DNA of 5,266 bases from the NCBI GenBank assembly GCA_003231795.1, contig QIJI01000061.1, positions 1-5,266 on the forward strand, read 5' to 3'. How positions within the stretch are numbered: position 1 is the stretch's first letter; each line of letters starts with the position of its first letter. Position numbers and translations under genes: made by a program. The stretch is from Gammaproteobacteria bacterium (GTDB taxonomy: Bacteria > Pseudomonadota > Gammaproteobacteria > GCA-001735895). The notes beneath the pieces were generated by a model. It was not told where the DNA came from. It searched no databases and saw only the letters and a program-made list of their open reading frames with translations. Of the stretch, positions 1 through 4,879 are shown one piece after another.

Positions 1-168
1 ATTAACATCCATTAATATGACGTCCGGATTTAGCTCCTGCGACAGCTTGATGCTTTCTTCACCACAATTTGCTTCGCCGACAATCCTGATCTGCCCGCTG
101 TCTTCCAGCAGGTGCCGGATGCCGGTACGTACCAGAGCATGGTCGTCGGTGAGTAATATCGTTATCAT
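1..168 (-). CDS. uvrY: GacA/UvrY-type response regulator, N-terminal part (cut by window edge)
   Basis: Fifty-six codons are visible from an ATG at 166-168, and the frame runs off the left edge. The translation begins MITILLTDDHALVRTGI and ends ILMDVN. This is a receiver (CheY-like) domain: the acidic pair is Asp8-Asp9 and the phospho-acceptor is Asp54, the same numbering as GacA/UvrY. The stretch VRTGIRHLL and the later GEESIKLSQELNPDVILMD resemble GacA/UvrY more than other NarL/FixJ regulators. The C-terminal LuxR-type DNA-binding domain would lie outside the window. In the family, the sensor kinase BarA/GacS phosphorylates this protein, and it activates small RNAs that titrate CsrA/RsmA. 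The start is well supported: an AGGTG ribosome-binding site lies at 173-177 and an in-frame stop at 193-195. It lies 79 bases downstream of fabH on the same strand. Family assignment is firm; the exact orthologue is inferred from only 56 residues. Confidence 0.85.
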   Translation of the reverse strand, partial: MITILLTDDHALVRTGIRHLLEDSGQIRIVGEANCGEESIKLSQELNPDVILMDVN

Positions 169-178
169 GTTGCACCTG

Positions 179-196
179 ATGATCTGCAGTGATCAT
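179..196. repeat. Perfect inverted repeat overlapping the response-regulator -10
   Basis: The plus strand reads ATGATC, then six bases (TGCAGT), then GATCAT, so two perfect 6-bp half-sites are separated by 6 bp. Each arm contains a GATC (Dam) site. The right arm overlaps the candidate -10 hexamer and the dyad covers the expected transcription start. It could be an operator for a dimeric regulator, or a small hairpin in the start region. No specific binding protein is recognised. Confidence 0.35.
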
Positions 197-221
197 AACA
201 CAGCTATCCTACTCGCTGTAA
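185..221 (-). promoter_or_regulatory. Candidate extended -10 promoter for the response regulator
   Basis: On the minus strand there is a -10 hexamer TATGAT (192-197) preceded by TGT (198-200), which fits the TG-n extended -10 motif. A weak -35, TTACAG (216-221), lies 18 bases upstream. Transcription would begin near 185, giving a leader of about 17 bases that contains the AGGTG ribosome-binding site at 173-177. This would let the regulator be expressed independently of the fabH operon. It is seen by eye only and has no experimental support. Confidence 0.45.
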
Positions 222-244
222 GTCAGGCTCAGGAGTCTGACAGC
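215..244 (-). other. Imperfect hairpin just after fabH, possible weak terminator
   Basis: The arms GTCAG (222-226) and CTGAC (237-241) can form a 5-bp stem. A further CT/AG pairing lies inside it and GCT/AGC outside it, the latter across a bulge. The element starts four bases beyond the fabH stop codon. No run of T follows on either strand, so it is not a standard intrinsic terminator. It may slow polymerase, protect the fabH 3' end, or be coincidental. It also overlaps the weak -35 proposed for the next gene. Confidence 0.3.
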
Positions 245-247
245 CTG

Positions 248-1216
248 CTAGTAACGTAGTAGCACCGACCCCCAGGTAAAACCACCGCCAAATGCTTCCA
301 GCAGCAACAATTCATTTTTCTTGATGCGCCCATCGCGCACCGCTACATCCAGTGCCAGCGGAACCGATGCAGCGGAAGTATTGCCATGCCTGTTGACGGT
401 AACAACAACTTGATCCATCGACATCTTCAGTTTTTTGGCGGTCGCTTTGATGATTCTGATATTCGCCTGGTGTGGAACCAGCCAGTCGATATCAGACTTC
501 ATCATATGATTGGCGGCAAGCGTTTCGTCAACAATTCTTCCCAGGGTATTAACCGCCATTTTGAAGACTTCGTTGCCGCGCATTTCAACATAGGCGTTGC
601 CTTTTTTGACTTCCTCAAAACCGTCAGAAATACCATATGGTACCCACAGTAAATTTTCGTACTTGCCGTCAGCATGAATATGAGAAGACAGAATTCCGGT
701 TTCTTCGTCGGCCGCCAGTATTACCGCGCCAGCCCCGTCTCCAAATAAAACGCAGGTGCCACGATCATTCCAGTTCAAAATGCGGGAAAAAACTTCGGCC
801 CCAACTACCAATGCTGTTTTCGCGCTGCCTGTTTTGATGAATTTTTCGGCAATCGCCAGCGCGTATACAAACCCGGTGCAGACAGCCTGAATATCGAATG
901 CCGGACAGCCGTGGATATCCAGTCTGGCCTGTAAAATACAGGCGGAACTGGGAAAGATTTTATCGGGGGTAGAAGTTGCGAGAATGATCAGATCGATTTC
1001 CGAAGCGTCAATGCCGGCGGATTCAATAGCGGCGAGCGAGGCTTTTTCGGCGAGATCTACGGTGGTCTCTTTATCACCGGCAATGTGGCGTTGTTCGATA
1101 CCGGTACGCTCTTTTATCCATTGATCTGAAGTATCGACAATTTTTTCCAGATCATGATTGGTCATAACCTGTTCGGGGAGGTAACCACCCGTGCCAATAA
1201 TTCGAGCATAGGTCAT
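248..1216 (-). CDS. fabH: Beta-ketoacyl-ACP synthase III
   Basis: FabH condenses acetyl-CoA (or another acyl-CoA primer) with malonyl-ACP to give acetoacetyl-ACP, starting type II fatty-acid synthesis in the cytoplasm. The 322-residue product has the usual family length, against about 317 in E. coli. The catalytic triad is visible: Cys113 in QAVCTGF, His249 in VPHQANIRII and Asn279 in NRHGNTSAASVP. The thiolase-fold start (IIGTGGYLPEQV), the family motif DQWIKERTGI at 31-40 and the glycine-rich C-terminal FGGGFTWGSVLLRY are intact. The ATG overlaps the plsX stop as ATGA (1213-1216), which suggests translational coupling. A GAGGA ribosome-binding site sits inside the plsX end at 1226-1230. The product appears complete and functional. 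Primer preference (acetyl or branched) cannot be read from the sequence. fabD does not follow directly; a response regulator does. Confidence 0.97.
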   Translation of the reverse strand: MTYARIIGTGGYLPEQVMTNHDLEKIVDTSDQWIKERTGIEQRHIAGDKETTVDLAEKASLAAIESAGIDASEIDLIILATSTPDKIFPSSACILQARLDIHGCPAFDIQAVCTGFVYALAIAEKFIKTGSAKTALVVGAEVFSRILNWNDRGTCVLFGDGAGAVILAADEETGILSSHIHADGKYENLLWVPYGISDGFEEVKKGNAYVEMRGNEVFKMAVNTLGRIVDETLAANHMMKSDIDWLVPHQANIRIIKATAKKLKMSMDQVVVTVNRHGNTSAASVPLALDVAVRDGRIKKNELLLLEAFGGGFTWGSVLLRY

Positions 1217-2244
1217 ATAACTGCTTCCTCTGCCTGGTTGAAATAACTTTCGATTGCGTTCGAAATCCGTTGCGGGACATCATTTTCGATTTCGATACTG
1301 GCGATTTTAATAGCGTTCAAAAAGGAACTGGAGTCGGCGCTGCCATGACTCTTTATCACTATACCATTGAGACCCAGCAGGCTTGCCCCATTATATTTCC
1401 TGGGATCGAGTTTACGTTTAATAGACGATAATACCGACATCGCACAAATCGCTGCCAGGCGGGTCATCCAGTTACGACTAAACTCGGTGCGTAAAACATG
1501 ATTGACCAGTGCAGCCAGGCCTTCACCCGTCTTGAGAGATACATTGCCAACAAATCCATCGGTAACGATAACGTCGACAGTTCCCTTGTAAATATCGTCT
1601 CCTTCGACAAAACCGTAGTAATTCAGGCGGCTATCCGAAATTAACTGACTGGCCCGCTTGACTGTTTCGCTGCCTTTGATCGCCTCTGAGCCGATGTTGA
1701 GCAGGCCGATGCTGGGCGACTTTATTCCGTCTACTGACTGCGCCAGAATCGATCCCATCAAAGCGAACTCGGCAAGGTTTTCCGGCGTACATTCGAGATT
1801 TGCACCAAGGTCCAGCATGTAAGAATGCCCCTCAATGCCCGGCAATACAGTACAAATCGCGGGCCGACTTACTCCGCGGATGGTTTTGAGAACGAATTTG
1901 CTGGTTGCCATTAAAGCACCGGTATTGCCGGCACTGACACAGGCCTGTACTTCACCGTCTTTAACCAGGTTTATCGCGACCCGCATCGATGAATCCTTTT
2001 TCTTCTTGAGCGCGGCCGTAGGTGATTCATCCATATCAACTACTTCTGAGCTATGGTGAATGCGGATGCGGGACTCGGAGGATAAGCCGTTGTTGCTCAG
2101 TTCGGACTTTATCAGCGCCTCGTTACCAACCAGCACCAGTTGCAGGTCGGGAATTTCCTGCAGGGCCTGTTTGGCAGCACCCACGGTAACCTGTGGTCCG
2201 TGATCGCCACCCATGGCATCAAGCGCTATGATTTTATGTGACAT
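1213..2244 (-). CDS. plsX: Phosphate acyltransferase PlsX
   Basis: PlsX converts acyl-ACP and phosphate to acyl-phosphate, the donor used by PlsY to make lysophosphatidic acid. It is a peripheral membrane enzyme at the branch between fatty-acid and phospholipid synthesis. The 343-residue product is of normal length. Family hallmarks run in order: IALDAMGGDHGP near residues 6-17, CVSAGNTGALMA at 102-113, MLDLGANLECTPENLAEFA at 143-161, VDVIVTDGFVGNVSLKTGEG at 223-242, and YNGASLLGLNGIVIKSHGSA at 284-303. The start ATG (2242-2244) follows an AGGA ribosome-binding site at 2250-2253 with a 5-base gap. A strong hairpin lies just upstream of that site. It is probably co-transcribed with rpmF above and fabH below. 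The TGA stop overlaps the fabH ATG. No frameshift or missing motif was seen. Confidence 0.97.
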   Translation of the reverse strand: MSHKIIALDAMGGDHGPQVTVGAAKQALQEIPDLQLVLVGNEALIKSELSNNGLSSESRIRIHHSSEVVDMDESPTAALKKKKDSSMRVAINLVKDGEVQACVSAGNTGALMATSKFVLKTIRGVSRPAICTVLPGIEGHSYMLDLGANLECTPENLAEFALMGSILAQSVDGIKSPSIGLLNIGSEAIKGSETVKRASQLISDSRLNYYGFVEGDDIYKGTVDVIVTDGFVGNVSLKTGEGLAALVNHVLRTEFSRNWMTRLAAICAMSVLSSIKRKLDPRKYNGASLLGLNGIVIKSHGSADSSSFLNAIKIASIEIENDVPQRISNAIESYFNQAEEAVI

Positions 2245-2263
2245 TTACATCCTGTCCAAAATG

Positions 2264-2290
2264 AATACGGGCGGTATTCCCGCCCGTATT
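2264..2290 (-). other. Perfect 11-bp hairpin between rpmF and plsX
   Basis: AATACGGGCGG (2264-2274) and CCGCCCGTATT (2280-2290) are perfect reverse complements with a 5-base loop, giving a GC-rich stem. In the minus-strand RNA the hairpin lies 33 bases after the rpmF stop and ends 19 bases before the plsX ATG. The sequence after it is CATTTTGG, only a short interrupted T stretch. It therefore looks more like an attenuator, RNA-processing or transcript-stabilising element than a full terminator. It would suit making more L32 than PlsX from one operon. The hairpin is read directly; its role is inferred. Confidence 0.7.
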
Positions 2291-2323
2291 ACCATCCATA
2301 TTCAATGGTTGAACCAGACAAAT

Positions 2324-2524
2324 CTACTCGTCGTCGTCTTCTTCTTCGACAACCTTATCAGCTATTACCTGACGTCCCTTGTAATAACCATCGGCGCTGA
2401 TATGGTGCCGACGATGGGTTTCGCCTGTTGTAGGTTCGATCGAAAGGGTCGGGCTACCCAGCGCGTCATGCGAGCGCCGCATATCGCGTCTGGACGGGGT
2501 TTTTCGACTTTTTTGAACTGCCAT
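2324..2524 (-). CDS. rpmF: 50S ribosomal protein bL32
   Basis: bL32 is a small basic protein of the large ribosomal subunit. The 66-residue product begins MAVQKSRKTPSRRDMRRSHD and contains the diagnostic GETHRRHHISADGYYKGR at 34-51. It lacks the paired zinc-binding cysteines, so it is the zinc-independent form common in Gammaproteobacteria. E. coli L32 is 57 residues and ends soon after the GYYRGRKVI segment. Here about ten residues follow, ending in the acidic tail EEEDDDE, encoded by three GAA, three GAC and one GAG codon. A GGAG ribosome-binding site (2531-2534) precedes the ATG by 6 bases. The gene starts 17 bases after yceD, the classic yceD-rpmF pairing. Identification is secure. Confidence 0.97.
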   Translation of the reverse strand: MAVQKSRKTPSRRDMRRSHDALGSPTLSIEPTTGETHRRHHISADGYYKGRQVIADKVVEEEDDDE

Positions 2525-2541
2525 TGGTATCTCCAGTTAGC

Positions 2542-3057
2542 TTAATCTGTGGTTTTCAGTTGTTTCAAAACTGAAAACGGGTTTTCTTTAACTGCTGCCT
2601 CGGACGAATCCGGGGAAGGTAAATGTTCGTTGCACCATTCATCTTCGTGCATTACTACTAGTGGGATGCCGAGAATTAACTCGTCTTCAACCACTTCGAC
2701 AATGTCGATATAACCATCGTCGCTGTACAATGTGTCCAGGCTGCTTTCCTGAACCAGTTCATCACTGGCATCTATCATCAGGCGGAAATCCTGCAGCACT
2801 CGTTTTTCCAATGATCCAAGGCAGCGTTGGCATTCCAGCACAAGTCTGGTATCCAATTGCCCATCGATCAGGGGTAAATCGAACTCATTACGTAAAAACT
2901 CGAATTTCAGCGTAACCCGGCTGTGTTCTACGTCGAAATCCGGATGCAGCATTTCGGTTACACGACTCAGATTTGAAAGTGATATTTCCCCCTCGAAATA
3001 ACCGTTTCGGGACACTTCCCTGTCAACCTGATACTGCCTACGCAACTTGTCCTGCAT
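2542..3057 (-). CDS. yceD: YceD, DUF177 family, 23S rRNA accumulation protein
   Basis: The 171-residue product matches the length of E. coli YceD (about 173). Visible family features are the CQRC pair (Cys76, Cys79) in LVLECQRCLG, the acidic central segment with EDELILGIPLVVMH at 124-137, and the C-terminal motif ENPFSVLKQLK at 158-168. A single further cysteine (Cys142) follows, so a complete four-cysteine zinc site is not obvious. DUF177 proteins have been linked to 23S rRNA accumulation or large-subunit biogenesis; the biochemical activity is not settled. It is the first gene of the yceD-rpmF-plsX-fabH series. The ATG at 3055-3057 has no purine-rich ribosome-binding site (CGCCGCCTT precedes it) and lies about 9 bases from a good -10 hexamer. 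The mRNA may therefore be leaderless or nearly so. Confidence 0.93.
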   Translation of the reverse strand: MQDKLRRQYQVDREVSRNGYFEGEISLSNLSRVTEMLHPDFDVEHSRVTLKFEFLRNEFDLPLIDGQLDTRLVLECQRCLGSLEKRVLQDFRLMIDASDELVQESSLDTLYSDDGYIDIVEVVEDELILGIPLVVMHEDEWCNEHLPSPDSSEAAVKENPFSVLKQLKTTD

Positions 3058-3059
3058 AA

Positions 3060-3096
3060 GGCGGCGATTCTACAGGCTTGTGGATAACAATGTCCA
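3060..3096 (-). promoter_or_regulatory. Sigma-70-like promoter for yceD-rpmF-plsX-fabH
   Basis: On the minus strand, -35 TGGACA (3091-3096) matches 5 of 6 consensus bases. An 18-base spacer follows, then -10 TAGAAT (3067-3072), also 5 of 6. The usual start-site distance puts transcription near 3060-3062, only about 3 to 5 bases before the yceD ATG. The T-rich run upstream of the -35 (GGGCTTTTTGCA, 3097-3108) could help as an UP-like element. The spacer contains a DnaA-box sequence. Confidence 0.65.
3079..3087 (-). promoter_or_regulatory. Consensus DnaA box in the yceD promoter spacer
   Basis: The minus strand reads TTATCCACA at this site, an exact match to the strong DnaA box found in oriC R1-type sites. 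It lies wholly between the -35 and -10 elements, where bound DnaA would be expected to block RNA polymerase. A chance exact match in the 178-base intergenic region on either strand is roughly 356 in 262,144, assuming equal base use. Binding is not demonstrated, and no cluster of further exact boxes was noticed nearby, so this is a regulatory site candidate and not an origin. Confidence 0.45.
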
Positions 3097-3103
3097 TGCA
3101 AAA

Positions 3104-3123
3104 AGCCCTTAAATCACAGGGTT
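3104..3123. repeat. Imperfect inverted repeat between divergent promoters
   Basis: AGCCCT (3104-3109) and AGGGTT (3118-3123) are inverted copies with one mismatch, separated by 8 bases. The element fills most of the gap between the two back-to-back -35 hexamers. It might be a shared operator for maf and the yceD operon. Such short imperfect dyads arise often by chance, and no regulator is recognised. Confidence 0.2.
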
Positions 3124-3160
3124 ATGACATCAATACAGGGGTTGTAATATACTTCGCCAC
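3124..3160 (+). promoter_or_regulatory. Sigma-70-like promoter for maf/yceF
   Basis: On the plus strand, ATGACA (3124-3129, 5 of 6 to the -35 consensus) is followed after 18 bases by TATACT (3148-3153, 5 of 6 to the -10 consensus). Transcription would begin near 3160, leaving an untranslated leader of about 76 bases before the TTG start. It is back-to-back with the yceD promoter, with 27 bases between the two -35 elements. Nothing recognisable as a riboswitch was seen in the leader. Confidence 0.55.
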
Positions 3161-3235
3161 CCAAATTGCTGCGGTAAATAATCCGGGCAAGGATCTTGTT
3201 GTTTTACTAACGAATTTATAGACGGAATTTAGCCA

Positions 3236-3817
3236 TTGCATACTGAAATCATTCTGGCCAGTAGTTCACCCTTTCGCAGGCAGTTACTGGATCGATTGCA
3301 ACTGGACTACAGTTGTCATTCTCCGGATATTGACGAGTCGATTAAATCTGGCGAAAGTGCATCAGATTACGTAACCCGACTGGCGCAAGAAAAGGCAAGT
3401 TGTGTTGCCGAACATTATCCGGGCGCTGTCATTATCGGCTCGGATCAATGCGCCTTGCTCGATCAGCAGATTCTTGGAAAACCCGGAACTCACGAGCGTG
3501 CGCTGCAACAATTAAAAGACGCGCAGGGCAGAACCGTGGTATTCCACACGGGGCTTTGCGTGATTAAACCGGAGACTGGTTTTTGTGATGTCGACGATGT
3601 TCTGTACGAAGTCGATTTCCGGCAATTGAGTGACGCACAACTCGAGCACTATCTCGAAGTCGAGCAACCCTACCATTGTGCCGGTAGTTTCAAATCGGAA
3701 GCCTATGGCGCCTGTCTGTTCAGCAAAATGCGCGGTGATGATCCGAGCGCATTAATTGGCCTGCCACTGTTACGCCTGATCGAAATGCTGGAAAAGGTCG
3801 GGGTTAAAGTAGTCTAG
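3236..3817 (+). CDS. yceF: Maf-family nucleotide pyrophosphatase, YceF type
   Basis: Maf proteins hydrolyse nucleoside triphosphates to the monophosphate and pyrophosphate. The YceF branch prefers 7-methyl-GTP and is thought to keep modified nucleotides out of nucleic acids. The 193-residue product has normal length. Motifs are the N-terminal ILASSSPFRR (6-15), GSDQ with the likely catalytic Asp70, GKP at 81-83, and HCAGSFKSEAYG (147-158) with conserved Lys153 and Glu155. GSDQ and HCAGSFKSE fit E. coli YceF better than the dTTP/UTP-specific YhdE. The start must be TTG at 3236-3238: an in-frame TAG lies at 3230-3232, no ATG or GTG is available between, and the reading MHTEIILASSSP aligns with family starts. 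A weak CGGAA ribosome-binding site is at 3223-3227. The gene faces opposite to its neighbours, divergent from yceD and convergent with sppA. Confidence 0.94.
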   Translation: MHTEIILASSSPFRRQLLDRLQLDYSCHSPDIDESIKSGESASDYVTRLAQEKASCVAEHYPGAVIIGSDQCALLDQQILGKPGTHERALQQLKDAQGRTVVFHTGLCVIKPETGFCDVDDVLYEVDFRQLSDAQLEHYLEVEQPYHCAGSFKSEAYGACLFSKMRGDDPSALIGLPLLRLIEMLEKVGVKVV

Positions 3818-3849
3818 TCCGGGCTAGGAACCTTTCGGGTTGACCGGAC
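3817..3849. terminator. Hairpin between the convergent maf and sppA ends
   Basis: GTCCGG (3817-3822) pairs with CCGGAC (3844-3849), and an inner AACC (3830-3833) can pair with GGTT (3838-3841). The structure starts at the last base of the maf stop codon and lies in the 51-base gap between the convergent genes, the usual place for a shared terminator. Neither strand has a T tract directly after the stem, so termination would be weak or dependent on other factors. Confidence 0.4.
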
Positions 3850-3868
3850 AGACTCTATATTCGGCCCT

Positions 3869-4852
3869 TTATTGTATTTTCAGATTGCCGAGTAAAGAGG
3901 CACTAATCGATTTCCCGAAACTGGCCCCAACTCGTTCGGCAATCCGGTCCAGTAATCGCGTCTTCGGAGTAAAATCGACAATCGTTTCAGCTTCAAGTTC
4001 ACGAGCAATGCTACGGGTTGTACCGTAGGCGTCGACCAGTCCCAGTGACAGGGCTTTTTCGCCGCTCCAGATTAGCCCGCTGAATAGTTCATCGCTTTGG
4101 GACAGACGTTCACCCCTGCCCTGTTTCACGGCTGTTATAAAATTCGCATGAACTTCGTTCAACATTGCTTGCAAATGTGCCTTTTGTGCCGCGTGTTCGG
4201 GCAGAAATGGATCGAGCAGGCCTTTATTTTCACCTGCGACCAGCAGGCGTCTTTCAATCCCCAGCTTTTTCATCATCTCGACAAAACCAAACGCATCCAT
4301 ACGTACACCGATCGAGCCCACAAGACTGGATGGATTGACATAAATCTTGTCTGCTGCTGCCGCTACAAAATAACCACCCGAGGCTGCGATATCAGAAACA
4401 ACCGCGTAAATCGGAGTCGATTCATGTTTTTCCCTGAGTCGTCTAATTTCGTCGAATATATAGGCTGACTGTACCGGCGAGCCTCCGGGGGAATTTATTT
4501 CGAGAACAACAGCGGCCGTGTTGATATGCTCGAAAGCCGCCTTGAGCCCGCGGATGACATTCTCCGAGCCGGCCGCCTCACCGGCAGCGATGATACCGTC
4601 CAGTCGTACCAACGCCGTATGCTTTTCGCTATCGGACGCATTGCCACTGGCAAATCCTTTGCCGGGACCCGACATCAAAACAACGGTTACGACACTGAGG
4701 TAAATAACAAAAAAGGACATGAAAAATATACGCCAGCGCCGTGCGCGGGTTTGCTCTTTAAGGGCAGCGAAGACCAGTCGGTCAACGATTGCCTGTGATT
4801 TATTCTGTGCAGAGCGGGAACTCTGCTCGTAGTTTGATTCAAATTCAGCCAT
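3869..4852 (-). CDS. sppA: Membrane-anchored S49 family peptidase (SppA-like, short form)
   Basis: SppA-type proteases degrade cleaved signal peptides and other membrane-linked peptides, using a Ser-Lys dyad. The 327-residue product is the short single-domain form, about half the size of E. coli SppA. Residues 1-41 are polar and probably cytoplasmic. A hydrophobic segment near 43-60 (IFFMSFFVIYLSVVTVVL) should be a signal anchor, putting the peptidase domain in the periplasm. The domain shows LEINSPGGSP (117-126), the nucleophile Ser158 in DIAASGGYFVAAAADKI, VGSIGV (178-183), and the likely general base Lys210 in GENKGLLDPF. The Ser-Lys spacing of 52 residues equals that of B. subtilis SppA. 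A GAGG ribosome-binding site (4859-4862) precedes the ATG by 6 bases. It lies 27 bases after rluC and is probably co-transcribed with it. True substrates are unknown; a SohB-like role is less likely. Confidence 0.92.
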   Translation of the reverse strand: MAEFESNYEQSSRSAQNKSQAIVDRLVFAALKEQTRARRWRIFFMSFFVIYLSVVTVVLMSGPGKGFASGNASDSEKHTALVRLDGIIAAGEAAGSENVIRGLKAAFEHINTAAVVLEINSPGGSPVQSAYIFDEIRRLREKHESTPIYAVVSDIAASGGYFVAAAADKIYVNPSSLVGSIGVRMDAFGFVEMMKKLGIERRLLVAGENKGLLDPFLPEHAAQKAHLQAMLNEVHANFITAVKQGRGERLSQSDELFSGLIWSGEKALSLGLVDAYGTTRSIARELEAETIVDFTPKTRLLDRIAERVGASFGKSISASLLGNLKIQ

Positions 4853-4879
4853 GTCGGGCCTCGTAAGGTTGATAGGGCA

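Noticed and set aside
17..259. Plus-strand open frame of 80 codons
   Set aside because: It lies opposite the response regulator and the fabH end, has no recognisable motif or ribosome-binding site, and covers the intergenic promoter region.
386..837. Plus-strand open frames opposite fabH (386-652, 637-837)
   Set aside because: They are antisense to an intact, motif-complete fabH and show no family features.
1835..2059. Plus-strand open frame opposite plsX
   Set aside because: It is antisense to conserved plsX motifs and has no independent evidence of coding.
2213..2545. Plus-strand open frame of 110 codons across rpmF
   Set aside because: It runs antisense through rpmF and through the rpmF-plsX hairpin; the hydrophobic-looking stretch is the complement of the acidic-tail codons and intergenic sequence.
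2661..2915. Plus-strand open frame opposite yceD
   Set aside because: The cysteine-rich appearance is only the reverse complement of yceD codons; no motif or ribosome-binding site.
3058..3235. Replication origin suggested by the DnaA box
   Set aside because: Only one exact box was seen, with no box cluster, no clear AT-rich unwinding region, and no dnaA, dnaN or gidA/mnmG nearby; a promoter site is the simpler reading.
3840..4028. Plus-strand open frame after maf
   Set aside because: It begins inside the convergent hairpin and runs antisense to the sppA 3' end; no supporting signal.
4097..4798. Plus-strand open frames opposite sppA (4097-4468, 4518-4703, 4526-4798)
   Set aside because: They are antisense to an intact S49 peptidase with its Ser-Lys dyad in place; no family resemblance.
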